A stretch of DNA of 64,000 nt from Neptunicoccus cionae (GCF_014643735.1 NZ_BMKA01000008.1:47239-111238); one strand, 5' to 3'; positions 26,112 to 35,976 are shown, counted from the first letter of the stretch. Numbers and translations: made by a program. The notes: a model not told the origin generated them from the sequence alone.

Positions 26112-26176
26112 GGATATTTGAACCAAAAAGAGCTGTAAAGCGCAGGGCTCAGAGGCTCTTCTTGGGGAAAATATCC
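26112..26176. repeat. Inverted pair of the 22-base family B motif between convergent genes
   Basis: Left copy (plus) at 26112-26133: GGATATTTGAACCAAAAAG then AGC. Right copy (minus) at 26155-26176: reads GGATATTTTCCCCAAGAAG then AGC. They face each other after the stops of maiA and the SDR gene and could form one 65-base hairpin serving both 3' ends. A single copy lies at 11261-11282. Confidence 0.65.
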
Positions 26177-26204
26177 AAACCTTCACTTACGCCACGAATG
26201 GCGG

Positions 26205-26936
26205 TCAGACGTGTTGACCGCCGTTCACTTCTATCTCTGTGCCTGACACATAAGCGCTTGGGGCGGTGCATAGGAAATAGATCACATCGGCCACTTCCGA
26301 GGGCTGTCCAAGGCGGCGCATGGGCAGGCCTTCGACAATCTTTTCCGTCCCCGGCGACAGGATGCTGGTTTCCACCTCCCCCGGCGCAATCGCGTTTACC
26401 CGCACACCGAGCGGTCCGAAATCATGGGCCATCTCCCGCGTCAGCGCGGCCAGCGCAGCCTTTGATGTGGCATAGGCGGCTCCGGCAAACGGGTGGACCC
26501 GCGCACCGGCGATAGAGGTCACATTCACCACCGAGCCTTTGGCAGCGGCGAGTTCCTGTTGCAATCCACGGGCCAGAACGACTGGTGCGAAAAAATTCAC
26601 GTGAAACACATGCCCCCAAGTGCGCAGGTCGGTGTCCATTGTGTTCAGCCGTTCGCCCTCGGGGCCTTTGGGGGAAATTCCTGCGTTGTTCACCAGCGCA
26701 TCCAGCCGCCCCGAGGGGAGGCGTTTACGGACCCGCTCCACAGCTTCGATGGTGCTTTCGGGGTTGGAAAGGTCAACTTGGATATGGTTTTCCTCACCCC
26801 CCGGCCAAGGGCAGTGTTCCGAAAACGGTTGGCGCGAACAGGTCAGCACCCGCCACCCTTCGGCGCTGAATTTCTTAACCGTTGCATGGCCTATTCCACG
26901 GCTTGCTCCGGTCAACAGCAGGTTTTTGCGTTCCAT
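26205..26936 (-). CDS. Short-chain dehydrogenase/reductase
   Basis: 243 aa classical SDR from ATG 26936 (AAGGA seven bases upstream; a GTG two codons earlier is less likely). NAD(P)-binding [17 protein letters not shown], adenine-side DLSNPES, structural LVNNAGISP, catalytic Ser in [10 protein letters not shown], Tyr-Lys in YATSKAALA, and the C-terminal [13 protein letters not shown]. The Arg-rich start after the first strand suggests NADP. Substrate unknown. It converges on maiA. Confidence 0.88.
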   Translation of the reverse strand: MERKNLLLTGASRGIGHATVKKFSAEGWRVLTCSRQPFSEHCPWPGGEENHIQVDLSNPESTIEAVERVRKRLPSGRLDALVNNAGISPKGPEGERLNTMDTDLRTWGHVFHVNFFAPVVLARGLQQELAAAKGSVVNVTSIAGARVHPFAGAAYATSKAALAALTREMAHDFGPLGVRVNAIAPGEVETSILSPGTEKIVEGLPMRRLGQPSEVADVIYFLCTAPSAYVSGTEIEVNGGQHV

Positions 26937-27028
26937 TTCCACGTCCTTGTGATTTTACAGGGAAGGTATCCCCTTGGCGCGTGGGGCGCAAAGGGTTAAA
27001 TCAGTTCAGACATTACTTAGAGGCCCCC

Positions 27029-27892
27029 ATGGAGAAATCAAAAGCCGTGAAGCGAGACAGTATCACCACCGCAAAAATCCTGTCCGACGCCCTGCCCCAT
27101 ATGCAGCGGCACGATGGCTCTATTATCGTCATTAAACTCGGCGGCCATGCCATGTCCTCGCCCGAGGCGATGGCCTCGTTCGCGCGGGATGTGGTGCTGA
27201 TGCGTCAGTGTAACGTCAATCCGGTGATCGTGCACGGCGGCGGGCCGATGATCAACGAGATGCTCAAGAAGCTCGATATCCCGTCCGAGTTCGTCAACGG
27301 CAAGCGGGTCAGCGATGCGGCCACTGTGGAAGTTGTCGAAATGGTGCTGTCGGGCAAGGTTAACAAATCCATCGTTCAGGCAATCAACGGCCAAGGCGGG
27401 CGGGCTGTCGGAATTTCCGGCAAGGATGCCAACCTGATGGTCTGCACACAGGCCGAAGGCGATCTGGGTTTGGTGGGTGATCCGCACACCGTGGATGCGA
27501 CCGTTGTGCAATCCCTTATCAACGACGGCATGATCCCAGTGATTGCGCCGCTTGGTGCGGGTGCGAATGGTGAGACCTTCAATGTAAACGGCGACACCGC
27601 AGCCGGTGCGATTGCAGCCGGACTGCACGCTGATCGTCTGTTGCTGCTGACCGATGTGGAAGGCGTAAAAGACGCTGAGGGCGATGTGATCACCAGCCTG
27701 ACTGCCGAACAAGTAGAACAACTGACCCGCGACGGGGTGATTGCCGGTGGTATGATCCCCAAAACCCAAACCGCACTGGATGCGGTGCGGGGTGGCGTGA
27801 AGGCGGTTGTTATCATGAACGGGCAACAGGAAAACGCCTGTCTGCTGGAGCTGTTCACCACTTATGGTGCCGGCTCTATGATCCGCGCTTAG
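27029..27892 (+). CDS. argB: Acetylglutamate kinase
   Basis: 287 aa from ATG 27029; the open frame upstream is noncoding. It phosphorylates N-acetylglutamate in arginine biosynthesis. Amino-acid-kinase blocks: [74 protein letters not shown], and the C-terminal [19 protein letters not shown]. The long N-terminal helix before the kinase domain is typical of arginine-inhibited hexameric forms. The next gene starts right after its stop, so it leads an operon of unrelated functions. Confidence 0.96.
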   Translation: MEKSKAVKRDSITTAKILSDALPHMQRHDGSIIVIKLGGHAMSSPEAMASFARDVVLMRQCNVNPVIVHGGGPMINEMLKKLDIPSEFVNGKRVSDAATVEVVEMVLSGKVNKSIVQAINGQGGRAVGISGKDANLMVCTQAEGDLGLVGDPHTVDATVVQSLINDGMIPVIAPLGAGANGETFNVNGDTAAGAIAAGLHADRLLLLTDVEGVKDAEGDVITSLTAEQVEQLTRDGVIAGGMIPKTQTALDAVRGGVKAVVIMNGQQENACLLELFTTYGAGSMIRA

Positions 27893-28687
27893 ATGGGCGG
27901 GGAAGCTGGCATACGCCTTACAGTCTTTATCGGGCTGTTTGCGATCCTTGCACTGGCAGAGCATTTTTTGCCGCGTCGCAAACTGCGCGCAGCAAAATCA
28001 CGGCGGTGGGTGACGAATTGGGGCATCGTCCTGATTGACACCGTCACCCTGCGTCTGCTTGCCTTTGCTGTGCCTGCCCTTGCAGTGGGCGCGGCGATTG
28101 ATGCGGGGCAGCGGGGGTATGGGCTGTTTAACCAGACGGACTGGCCTCTTTGGGTGGAGTTCATCGCCGGATTGCTGATCCTCGACTTCCTTATCTGGGC
28201 GCAGCATCTGATCACCCACAAAGTCCCGCTGCTGTGGCGGTTGCATCGTGTCCATCATGCCGACACGGATTTTGACGTAACTACGGCAATCCGTTTCCAT
28301 CCGGTTGAAATTGCCCTGTCGATGCTGTTGAAGATCGGCGCAGTTTACCTGTTCGGCCCTGCAGCGGTGACGGTGATTGTTTTTGAAATCCTGCTGAACG
28401 GCTGTGCCATGTTCAACCATTCCAACCTGAACCTGCCTCGCCGTGTGGACGCGGTACTGCGGCTGTTTCTGGTTACGCCGGACATGCACCGTGTTCATCA
28501 TTCCGACAAACGCAGCGAGCATGACAGCAACTATGGGTTTTCCATATCGCTGTGGGACCGGCTGTTTCGCACCTACATCGCCCAGCCTGAAGCAGGGCAT
28601 GAGAAGATGACCATCGGCTTGCAGTGGCAGGACGACAAACCAACGCGGCTGGGCTGGTCGCTGAAACTGCCGTTCCGCCGCAGATGA
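27893..28687 (+). CDS. Sterol desaturase / fatty acid hydroxylase family membrane protein
   Basis: 264 aa, starting directly after the argB stop. Four membrane segments and the histidine clusters of the di-iron membrane hydroxylases: HLITHKVPLLWRLHRVHHAD (about residues 103-122), IRFHPVE, then HRVHHSDKRSEHDSNYGFSI (about 201-220). Such enzymes hydroxylate or desaturate lipids; the substrate is not known. It overlaps the following ferredoxin-like gene by 4 bases. Confidence 0.88.
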   Translation: MGGEAGIRLTVFIGLFAILALAEHFLPRRKLRAAKSRRWVTNWGIVLIDTVTLRLLAFAVPALAVGAAIDAGQRGYGLFNQTDWPLWVEFIAGLLILDFLIWAQHLITHKVPLLWRLHRVHHADTDFDVTTAIRFHPVEIALSMLLKIGAVYLFGPAAVTVIVFEILLNGCAMFNHSNLNLPRRVDAVLRLFLVTPDMHRVHHSDKRSEHDSNYGFSISLWDRLFRTYIAQPEAGHEKMTIGLQWQDDKPTRLGWSLKLPFRRR

Positions 28688-29346
28688 GCTACGCCGCCGC
28701 TTGTACCGCTGCCAAAGCGCAAGGGCTGGATGTGCTTGGCGGGTTTCACGGCGGGGCAGAAGATGGCCTGCCAGAAGGCTGCGAGACGCTTCTGTTGCTG
28801 GGGCCCGCGCAGGATTTCTGGCCCCTGTTCCAGCAAAGCCCCGAGTTCCTTGATAGCGCGCCCGATCCCATGGACCGCTGGTCGACACGGGTGATCGGAC
28901 AGCTATCGCAAGACCTACAGGCAACACCGTTTATGCCGTTCGGCGGCCCACCCTATGCCCCTTTCCTCAGCTGGGCGATAAAGACCCGCCGCGCGTGGAG
29001 CTCTCCTGTGGGGATGCTGGTACATGATACGGCAGGGCTTATGGTGTCCTTTCGCGGGGCGCTGGCGTTTCGCAGCCGACTAAGTCTTCCGGCGACAGGG
29101 AACCGCCCCTGTGATAACTGCACGGCAAAACCCTGCCTGTCCGCCTGTCCGGTGGATGCATTAAGTGCGGCGAAGGGCTATGATACGATGGCGTGTCATG
29201 GTTATCTTGACACAGCAGAGGGGCAGTCCTGTCTGTCCACAGGCTGCATCGCGCGCCGCGCCTGTCCGGTCAGTGACGGCGCCAACCGCGATCCGGCGCA
29301 ATCCGCGCATCACATGAAGTATTTTCACAAACCCAGAGTATTTTAA
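28684..29346 (+). CDS. 4Fe-4S ferredoxin-domain protein (QueG-related C-terminal module)
   Basis: 220 aa from ATG 28684 (ATGA overlap with the desaturase gene). The N-terminal 130 residues have no clear motif; the C-terminal part has a bacterial ferredoxin cluster CDNCTAKPCLSACPVDAL and further cysteines in CLSTGCIARRACPVSDG. It resembles the Fe-S domain of epoxyqueuosine reductases but lacks the cobalamin part. Coupled to the desaturase, it could deliver electrons to it; this is inference. It overlaps the next start by one base (TAATG). Confidence 0.7.
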   Translation: MSYAAACTAAKAQGLDVLGGFHGGAEDGLPEGCETLLLLGPAQDFWPLFQQSPEFLDSAPDPMDRWSTRVIGQLSQDLQATPFMPFGGPPYAPFLSWAIKTRRAWSSPVGMLVHDTAGLMVSFRGALAFRSRLSLPATGNRPCDNCTAKPCLSACPVDALSAAKGYDTMACHGYLDTAEGQSCLSTGCIARRACPVSDGANRDPAQSAHHMKYFHKPRVF

Positions 29347-29855
29347 TGAAAACCTTAATTCTCACCCGCCATGCCAAGTCCAGTTGGGACGATTTGAACC
29401 TGCTGGATCATGAACGCAAACTGAATGCTCGCGGGCGAGAGGCTGCCGGAACCATCGGGCGCTGGCTGACGCAGCAAGGGCATGTGCCGGACCAGATCAT
29501 CAGTTCGGACGCGGAACGCTGCAAGGAAACCTGGGCGCTGCTATCGGCAAACCTGCCTGACACGCCCGAACCGAGCTTCCACCGCAGACTGTATCTCGCC
29601 GCGCCTGTGACCCAATATGAGGCGCTAAAGCAGGCCAAGGGCGACTGCGTAATGATGCTGGGGCATAATCCGGGGATCGGACAGTTTGCCCATGATCTGC
29701 TGTCACCTGACGCCATACCGGACCACCCTAAATTCGGGCTTTACCCGACAGCGGCAACCTTGGTCGTAACCTTTGACATCCCCGATTGGTCCACGCCGTT
29801 CATGGCCACTGGGGAGGTGGTCAATTTTGTCGTCCCCCGAGAGCTGGACGCCTGA
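29346..29855 (+). CDS. SixA-like histidine phosphatase
   Basis: 169 aa histidine phosphatase superfamily member. The N-terminal RHG-type motif is TLILTRHAKSSWDDLNLLDH with the phospho-accepting His; the second catalytic His lies in MMLGHNPGIGQFAHDLL. Small size and the RHAKS variant put it with SixA-type phosphohistidine phosphatases. It shares one base with the preceding gene. Substrate unknown. Confidence 0.85.
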   Translation: MKTLILTRHAKSSWDDLNLLDHERKLNARGREAAGTIGRWLTQQGHVPDQIISSDAERCKETWALLSANLPDTPEPSFHRRLYLAAPVTQYEALKQAKGDCVMMLGHNPGIGQFAHDLLSPDAIPDHPKFGLYPTAATLVVTFDIPDWSTPFMATGEVVNFVVPRELDA

Positions 29856-29884
29856 ACACCATCGAAGAAGAAGGACGAGCAGCT

Positions 29885-31309
29885 ATGAAAAATACGGATG
29901 ACATTTGGGATCTGGCGGACCGGCACAGTGAGCGGTTCATCACCCTGTCCGACGCGGTTTTTGACACGCCTGAAACCCTTTACACCGAGTTCAAATCGGT
30001 TGCAGCCCACCGTGAAAGCCTTGTGGAACAAGGCTTTCGCATCACCGACAACGCTGGTGGCCTGCCCACTGCCGTGATCGGGGAAGCGGGTGAAGGCGGG
30101 CCGGTGATTGCCATCCTCGGAGAGTTCGACGCCCTGCCCGGCCTTTCGCAGCATTCCGGCGAAACCTCCCCCCGCGCGATAGAGGACGGTGGTCACGGCC
30201 ACGGCTGCGGCCACAACTTGTTCGGTGCAGGGGCCTTACTGGCTGCAACTGCACTGAAGGATTGGATCGAAGCGAATAACATCAACGCGCGGGTGCGCTA
30301 CTACGGATGTCCTGCGGAAGAAGGCGGCGCGGCCAAGACCTATATGGTGCGCGAAGGGCTGTTTGACGATGTGGATGCAGCAATCAGCTGGCACCCTGCG
30401 CCCTACCTCGCGGTCAATCAGGAACCCAGCCTCGCCAATGCACGGATCGACTACACTTTTTACGGCACCGCGTCCCATGCGGCGTTTGAGCCGGACATGG
30501 GGCGCTCTGCGCTGGATGCGGTGGAATTGATGAACGTGGGCGTGAACTATATGCGCGAACATATGCCCGACGCGGCGCGGGTGCACTATGCCTATATGGA
30601 TGCCGGTGGTGTAGCAGCGAATGTGGTGCAGGCTCGCGCAAGGGTGCGTCAGTTGATCCGTCACCCCAACCTGCCCGGACTGAAAGACCTGATCGCCCGT
30701 GTCGACAAGATCGCAGAAGGTGCGGCGCTGATGACGGAAACGCGGATGGAAAAGAAAGTCTATTCCGGCGTATCGAACCTGCTGCCAAACCGTCCCTTGG
30801 AAGACGCCATGCAAACCGCAGTAGAACAGCTCGGCCCCGTGCCCTTTGATGACAAAGACCGCGCTTTCGCTGCGGAAATTCAGGCCACCCTGCCCAAAGG
30901 CGCGGTGCAAAGCACACTTGCCTCGATGGATTACACACCTGCCGCTGATCAGGATATTTCCCTGTGCGATTTCATCCTGCCGCTGGACCGGAACGGCGTG
31001 GTCCGCGCAGGCTCTACCGATGTCGGGGATGTCAGCTGGGCGGTGCCAACAGTGCAGCTTTGGGGGGCGACCTGGACACTTGGCACCCCGTTTCACACAT
31101 GGCAGGTGGTGGCCCACGGCAAGACCGGTCTGGCCCATAAGGGAATGATCCATGCCGCCAAAGTCATGGCGGGCACGGCGCGGATGTTGATCGAAAATCC
31201 CGAGCTTCTAGCCGATGCGAAAGCGGCCCATACCGCCCATCTGGCCAACACGCCGTATGAATGCCCGATCCCCGAAGAAACTGAACCGCCGATCGTGCAA
31301 CCGTCCTGA
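29885..31309 (+). CDS. M20-family amidohydrolase (AbgB-like)
   Basis: 474 aa from ATG 29885 with AAGGA upstream. Peptidase M20D fold, closest in pattern to p-aminobenzoyl-glutamate hydrolase subunit B. Metal motifs: EFDALPGLSQHSGE, HGHGCGHNLFGAGALLAATA, then PAEEGGAAKTYMVREGLFD. The lid/dimerisation domain contains TASHAAFEPDMGRSALDAVE. A C-terminal metal ligand region is TPFHTWQVVAHG. Without an AbgA partner nearby, the actual substrate is uncertain. It ends at a strong shared terminator. Confidence 0.88.
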   Translation: MKNTDDIWDLADRHSERFITLSDAVFDTPETLYTEFKSVAAHRESLVEQGFRITDNAGGLPTAVIGEAGEGGPVIAILGEFDALPGLSQHSGETSPRAIEDGGHGHGCGHNLFGAGALLAATALKDWIEANNINARVRYYGCPAEEGGAAKTYMVREGLFDDVDAAISWHPAPYLAVNQEPSLANARIDYTFYGTASHAAFEPDMGRSALDAVELMNVGVNYMREHMPDAARVHYAYMDAGGVAANVVQARARVRQLIRHPNLPGLKDLIARVDKIAEGAALMTETRMEKKVYSGVSNLLPNRPLEDAMQTAVEQLGPVPFDDKDRAFAAEIQATLPKGAVQSTLASMDYTPAADQDISLCDFILPLDRNGVVRAGSTDVGDVSWAVPTVQLWGATWTLGTPFHTWQVVAHGKTGLAHKGMIHAAKVMAGTARMLIENPELLADAKAAHTAHLANTPYECPIPEETEPPIVQPS

Positions 31310-31316
31310 AACGAAA

Positions 31317-31341
31317 AAACCCCGGCCACTGGCCGGGGTTT
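31317..31341. terminator. Bidirectional terminator between amidohydrolase and bztD
   Basis: AAACCCCGGCC and GGCCGGGGTTT form an 11-bp stem with an ACT loop, with A-run and T-run flanks. It serves the plus-strand amidohydrolase and the minus-strand bzt operon. Confidence 0.9.
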
Positions 31342-31365
31342 CTTTTTGTCGTGCTGAGGTTCGGG

Positions 31366-32157
31366 TTAGTGACCCAAAATCTGGCTCAGGAACAGTTTGG
31401 TCCGTTCGGATTTGGGGTTGTTGAAGAACTCTTCCGGTTCGTTCTGTTCCACAATCTGGCCCGCATCCATAAAGATTACGCGGTTGGCGACCTGTTTGGC
31501 GAAACCCATTTCGTGGGTCACACACAACATGGTCATGCCTTCCTCGGCCAGTTCCACCATCGTATCGAGAACCTCTTTGATCATTTCGGGATCGAGCGCC
31601 GAAGTCGGTTCGTCGAACAGCATGATGCGTGGTTTCATGCACAAGGAACGCGCAATAGCCACCCGCTGCTGCTGACCACCCGAAAGCTGGCCGGGGTATT
31701 TGTCAGCCTGCTCGGGGATCTTCACCTTCTCAAGGAAGTGCATCGCGATTTCCTCGGCTTCCTTCTTGGGTGTTTTACGCACCCACATCGGTGCCAGCGT
31801 GCAGTTCTCAAGGATCGTCAGATGCGGGAACAGGTTGAAGTGCTGGAAGCACATGCCTACCTCGCGCCGGATTTTGTCGATGTTCTTGAGATCGGACGTA
31901 AGCTCGATCCCGTCCACGATAATATCGCCCTTCTGGTGTTCTTCCAGACGGTTGATACAGCGGATCAGGGTGGACTTGCCCGAACCGGAAGGACCGGCAA
32001 TAACAATCCGCTCCCCCCGTTGCACAGTCATGTCGATGTCACGCAGAACGTGAAAGGCACCGTACCACTTGTTCATCTTGTTGATCTGGATCGCAATCTC
32101 GTCGGAGACCGCCATCTTGCTACGATCAATTTCACGATCAGTTGCTATTTGAGACAT
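31366..32157 (-). CDS. bztD: Polar amino-acid ABC transporter ATPase
   Basis: 263 aa. ATP-binding subunit of the Bzt/Aap importer. Walker [10 protein letters not shown] (55-63), Q-loop [12 protein letters not shown], signature [15 protein letters not shown], Walker [16 protein letters not shown], switch His in [12 protein letters not shown]. About 20 residues precede the domain, as in BztD/AapP. It is last in the minus-strand bztABCD order, 15 bases after bztC, and ends at the shared terminator. Confidence 0.95.
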   Translation of the reverse strand: MSQIATDREIDRSKMAVSDEIAIQINKMNKWYGAFHVLRDIDMTVQRGERIVIAGPSGSGKSTLIRCINRLEEHQKGDIIVDGIELTSDLKNIDKIRREVGMCFQHFNLFPHLTILENCTLAPMWVRKTPKKEAEEIAMHFLEKVKIPEQADKYPGQLSGGQQQRVAIARSLCMKPRIMLFDEPTSALDPEMIKEVLDTMVELAEEGMTMLCVTHEMGFAKQVANRVIFMDAGQIVEQNEPEEFFNNPKSERTKLFLSQILGH

Positions 32158-32172
32158 ATTGGAGGCTCCTAA

Positions 32173-33483
32173 CTAGTGGCCGGTCTTGAGCTTGCGCTCG
32201 AGATACATGGAGTAACGGGACATGCCGAAACAGAAGATAAAGAACATCAGCGCGATGAAGCCGTACAGCTCCCATACGATGCCGTTCCAGTTGGCGTCAG
32301 CGCGGATATTAGCGGTGAGTCCGATCGGGTCCAGCAGACCAATGATCGAAACCAGCGTGGTATCCTTGAACAGACCGATAAAGGTGGACACGATCCCCGG
32401 AATGGAAATCTTCAGCGCCTGCGGCATGGTAATCAGCCGCGTGGCCTTCCAATAGTCCAGACCCAGTGCATCCGCTGCTTCGTACTGACCGGTAGGCAAG
32501 GCTGCCAGACCGCCGCGCACCACCTCGGCCATATAGGCCGAAGCAAACAGCGTCACCATGATGATCACCCGCAAGATGATGTCAAACGTCGTGCCAGGCG
32601 GCAGGAAGTAGTTCAACAATGTCGAGGCCACGAACAGAAGCGTGATCAAAGGCACACCGCGAATGAACTCGATAAAGCCCACACAGATTGCCTTGACGAT
32701 CATCAGATCCGATTGACGCCCCAGCGCCAGAAGGATGCCAATCGGCAGGGACAGTGCGATACCAGTCACTCCGATGATGATCGACAACATGAACCCACCA
32801 AACTTCGCAGATTCAACAGGCTCGATTGCCAGCGGGATCACTGAAGCCAGCCCGTTTGCCACAGGTGCCGCCAGCAGCAACCACCAGATGACCGGCACCA
32901 GAATTGCAGCGATCACTCCGACCAGCGAACCGGCCACACGGTAAAGCACTTCGAAGGCAACATAAGCCAGAACGAAGCCCGCAACCGCAACGATAGGTGT
33001 CCAAAGCGTGCCACCCCAAAGCAGCCAGAAGGCCAGAAATGGATAGAGCACCGAAAACCACAGCATCTTGCGTGGCAGGTTGGGATAAAGCACCGGTGCC
33101 AATGCAACGAGCATCAAGACGAAAGTCACGTTAGCACGCCAGTACAGCTCTGCCGGATAGAATCCGTATATCAGCTGCAAATAGCGTTCCGCGATCACGG
33201 ACCAGCAGGCTGCGCCGTGGGCCAGACCCAAATCGGCAACAACCTCGCGGCACTCCTTAAGGGAAGACGCAGTCCACGAACCGTACCAGACCCAAGGCAG
33301 GACAAGGGACAGCACGACCCAGAGGAAGTAAACGGACAATAGCGTCAGAACCGTGTTCAGCACGCTGGAAAACAGATTATCCCGCATCCATCGGACTGGC
33401 CCTGCCGCAGTTGTGGGGGGCGCTTGTTCGGGCAGCATCGTGTCGCGCACGTAAGCTACCGTTTGTGCATGAGTATCGCTCAT
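32173..33483 (-). CDS. bztC: Polar amino-acid ABC transporter permease, second subunit
   Basis: 436 aa membrane subunit. It is much longer than ordinary HisM-type permeases because of an N-terminal extension with extra helices, a feature of BztC/AapM. Conserved C-terminal permease part: IALSLPIGILLALGRQSDLM, EFIRGVPLITLLFVAS, then the EAA-type loop EAADALGLDYWKATRLITMP that contacts the ATPase. It lies 1 base from bztB and 15 from bztD. Confidence 0.95.
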   Translation of the reverse strand: MSDTHAQTVAYVRDTMLPEQAPPTTAAGPVRWMRDNLFSSVLNTVLTLLSVYFLWVVLSLVLPWVWYGSWTASSLKECREVVADLGLAHGAACWSVIAERYLQLIYGFYPAELYWRANVTFVLMLVALAPVLYPNLPRKMLWFSVLYPFLAFWLLWGGTLWTPIVAVAGFVLAYVAFEVLYRVAGSLVGVIAAILVPVIWWLLLAAPVANGLASVIPLAIEPVESAKFGGFMLSIIIGVTGIALSLPIGILLALGRQSDLMIVKAICVGFIEFIRGVPLITLLFVASTLLNYFLPPGTTFDIILRVIIMVTLFASAYMAEVVRGGLAALPTGQYEAADALGLDYWKATRLITMPQALKISIPGIVSTFIGLFKDTTLVSIIGLLDPIGLTANIRADANWNGIVWELYGFIALMFFIFCFGMSRYSMYLERKLKTGH

Positions 33484-33484
33484 A

Positions 33485-34702
33485 TCAACGCTCCCTCAAC
33501 TTAACGGATTCATTGTACCAGTTCATTACCGAGGAGATGATAAGACTGATTGTCAGGTAGATCGCCATCAGGATCAGAAGACTTTCCATCTCTTTGCCGG
33601 TCTGGTTCAGCGTGATTCCACCCAGCGTCCCTGTAACGTCCATATACCCCACAGCAATCGCCAGAGAGGAGTTTTTGGTCAGGTTCAGATACTGAGAGAT
33701 CAGCGGCGGAATGATAACCCGCAGCGCCTGTGGCAGGATGATCAGGTTCATGGTGCGTCCGGGGCTTAGGCCAAGGGCAGACGCCGCTTCGGACTGGCCT
33801 TTACTGACCGCCATAATCCCTGCGCGCACGTTCTCGGCCACGAAAGCCGCCGTATACAGCCCAAGCGCAAGGGTCAGTGCAATCAGGGAGTTGCGCATGT
33901 AGATGCCACCCTGAAAGTTAAAGCCTTTCAGCGCCGGCAGTTCCAAACCGATCGGACGGCCCATAAGGAAGTATACCAGCAGGGCCGGTACGAAAAAGAT
34001 TGCCAGCTTGATCCAGAAGTTCGGCAGGATCTGACCCGTTGCCTCTTGCCGTTTGCGCGACCAAGACCCGAAGACGAAGATGCCGACGATGGACAGCAGG
34101 AAGACCACAACCACAGCCATGGAACCGGAATACATTTCCGGTTTGGGAATATAAAGCCCCCGGTTCGTCAGCGCGACGGAATCCCAAAAGCTCATGGACG
34201 CGGTGGCATTGTCGCCGCGAAACGCTCGTGGCGCGGGAAAGGATTCAATAAAGATCGCCATTGTCAGAACGATCCACAGCAGCACCGGAACATTGCGGAA
34301 GGATTCGATATACACTGTCATAAGCCGTGAAACGACCCAGTTGTTTGACAGACGCAGCACCCCGATAAACACGCCAAGCACGGTTGCCAGAATACACCCC
34401 AACACCGCAACCAGCAGCGTGTTCAGCACCCCGACCAGTGCCGCACGACCGTGGGACATCTGGTTGTTATATTCGATCAGTTTCTGGTTGATATCATACC
34501 CGGCGGCTTCCCCGAGAAAGCCAAAGCTCAACGGTTTTCCCAAAGCTGCGAGGTTCTGCGCAGCGTTGTTTAAAAGCCATCCAACCCCCAACAAAAACAA
34601 CACCAGCGCTACGATCTGAATCGTCATAGAGCGATAGCGGGTGTCATAAATTAATTGGCTGAGTTGGAAGCCGTCCTTTGGAGGATCGGTGGTTGCAGAC
34701 AT
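33485..34702 (-). CDS. bztB: Polar amino-acid ABC transporter permease, first subunit
   Basis: 405 aa from ATG 34702 (GGGAGCG upstream; the longer frame has no support). BztB/AapQ-type permease with an extended periplasmic segment between early helices. ATPase-contact loop: SEAASALGLSPGRTMNLIIL; other conserved parts are ESFRNVPVLLWIVLTMAIF and YLNLTKNSSLAIAVGYMDVT. It is separated from bztA by 156 bases holding two hairpins that likely lower its expression relative to the binding protein. Confidence 0.95.
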   Translation of the reverse strand: MSATTDPPKDGFQLSQLIYDTRYRSMTIQIVALVLFLLGVGWLLNNAAQNLAALGKPLSFGFLGEAAGYDINQKLIEYNNQMSHGRAALVGVLNTLLVAVLGCILATVLGVFIGVLRLSNNWVVSRLMTVYIESFRNVPVLLWIVLTMAIFIESFPAPRAFRGDNATASMSFWDSVALTNRGLYIPKPEMYSGSMAVVVVFLLSIVGIFVFGSWSRKRQEATGQILPNFWIKLAIFFVPALLVYFLMGRPIGLELPALKGFNFQGGIYMRNSLIALTLALGLYTAAFVAENVRAGIMAVSKGQSEAASALGLSPGRTMNLIILPQALRVIIPPLISQYLNLTKNSSLAIAVGYMDVTGTLGGITLNQTGKEMESLLILMAIYLTISLIISSVMNWYNESVKLRER

Positions 34703-34802
34703 GTGTCCACGCTCCCTTGTTCTGTCATTGAGGTAGCAACTTCCAATTCCACGAAATGCGTGGCGAACTGGTTGCACCTTGTTTTTGTATAGTTCGGAAT
34801 GA

Positions 34803-34852
34803 TTCCGGCTTTGGCCGGAAGAAAACGGGCGCAGCCTGTGCTGCGCCCGTTC
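34803..34852 (-). terminator. Tandem hairpins between bztA and bztB
   Basis: First in transcription order: AACGGGCGCAGC/GCTGCGCCCGTT (12-bp stem, 34824-34851) followed by TTTTC; then TTCCGGC/GCCGGAA (34803-34820). The first starts 8 bases after the bztA stop. Partial termination or 3'-end protection would explain excess binding protein over permease. Confidence 0.8.
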
Positions 34853-34858
34853 TTAAAC

Positions 34859-35878
34859 TTAGCGGAAAGGAGGCGAGTAGATCAGGCCGCCATCAGTCCA
34901 CTGTGCGTTCAGGCCACGGGCCAGACCGATTGGAGTGGATTCACCGATGTTCTTAGCGAAGATCTCGCCGTAGTTACCACCAGCAGCAATCGCATTTTTA
35001 GCGAAGTCTGCGGACAGACCCAGCTGCTCGCCGAGGTTGCCTTCAGTGCCCAACAGACGGTTGATCTCTGGGTTGTTGCCAGCTTGCATCGCGGATTCTT
35101 TAACGTTCGCAGATGTCACACCCAGCTCTTCAGCTGCGATCAGTGCGTTCAAAGACCAGCGAACAATGTCAGCCCATTGGTCGTCGCCGTGACGTACAAG
35201 CGGGCCCAGTGGCTCTTTGGAGATGATTTCCGGCAGCAGTGCGTGATCTTCTGGGTTCTCAAAAGTGGCACGCGACGCGGCCAGACCGGATGCGTCAGTT
35301 GTGTATGTGTCACACGCACCTGCAAGGTACTGTTGCAGCGCTTCTGCGTTTGTCTCGATCGGAACAGGCTCGTAAGAGATGTTGTTTGTACGGAAGAAAT
35401 CCGCGAGGTTCAGCTCTGTTGTTGTACCTGTCTGGATACAAACAGTTGCACCGTCCAGATCCTTGGCAGAAGAAACGCCCAGCTCTTTTGGAGCAATGAA
35501 GCCCTGACCATCGTAGTAGTTTACACCAACAAAAGTGAACTTCAGGTCAACATCGCGAGAGAATGTCCAGGTCGTGTTACGAGCCAGAATGTCGATCTCA
35601 CCGGAAGCAAGTGCTGTGAAGCGTGTTTTGCCGGTTGTCGGAGTGAATTTAACGGCCTGTGGATCACCCAGAACCGCCGCTGCAACTGCGCGGCAAACGG
35701 CTACGTCGAAACCGTCCCAGTTGCCGTTTGCGTCTGCTGCAGAGAAACCTGTGAGACCTGTGGAAACACCACATTGCAAAAAGCCTTTGGCTTTTACGTC
35801 GTCGAGCGTTCCGGCAGAAGCGAAGCCAGCAGTCATGGTGGCCGCGGCAACAGCGCCGAAGAATGTTGTTATTTTCAT
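34859..35878 (-). CDS. bztA: Periplasmic polar amino-acid binding protein
   Basis: 339 aa type II periplasmic binding protein. In Rhodobacter the Bzt system takes up glutamate, glutamine, aspartate and asparagine; the rhizobial Aap system is broader. Signal peptide MKITTFFGAVAAATMTAGFA with cleavage near ASA. Ligand-fold blocks: LQCGVSTGLTGFSAADANGN, VKFTPTTGKTRFTALASGEI, LARNTTWTFSRDVDLKFTF and PLVRHGDDQWADIVRWSLNA. First gene of bztABCD, with 304 bases of upstream regulatory DNA. Confidence 0.95.
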   Translation of the reverse strand: MKITTFFGAVAAATMTAGFASAGTLDDVKAKGFLQCGVSTGLTGFSAADANGNWDGFDVAVCRAVAAAVLGDPQAVKFTPTTGKTRFTALASGEIDILARNTTWTFSRDVDLKFTFVGVNYYDGQGFIAPKELGVSSAKDLDGATVCIQTGTTTELNLADFFRTNNISYEPVPIETNAEALQQYLAGACDTYTTDASGLAASRATFENPEDHALLPEIISKEPLGPLVRHGDDQWADIVRWSLNALIAAEELGVTSANVKESAMQAGNNPEINRLLGTEGNLGEQLGLSADFAKNAIAAGGNYGEIFAKNIGESTPIGLARGLNAQWTDGGLIYSPPFR

Positions 35879-35976
35879 TTTTACCTCTTCCTGATGAACC
35901 GCCTATGGTCAGACGGCTTGCTAGGAGTTTACCCAGCTTGTCTTACTTGTCCGGCATAGCCGGAAAAGTAGCCCCC

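Noticed and set aside
34799-35959. Cys-rich 386-codon plus-strand frame across bztA
   Set aside because: The cysteines come from reverse-complemented Ala/Gly/Thr codons of bztA; not a metal-binding protein.
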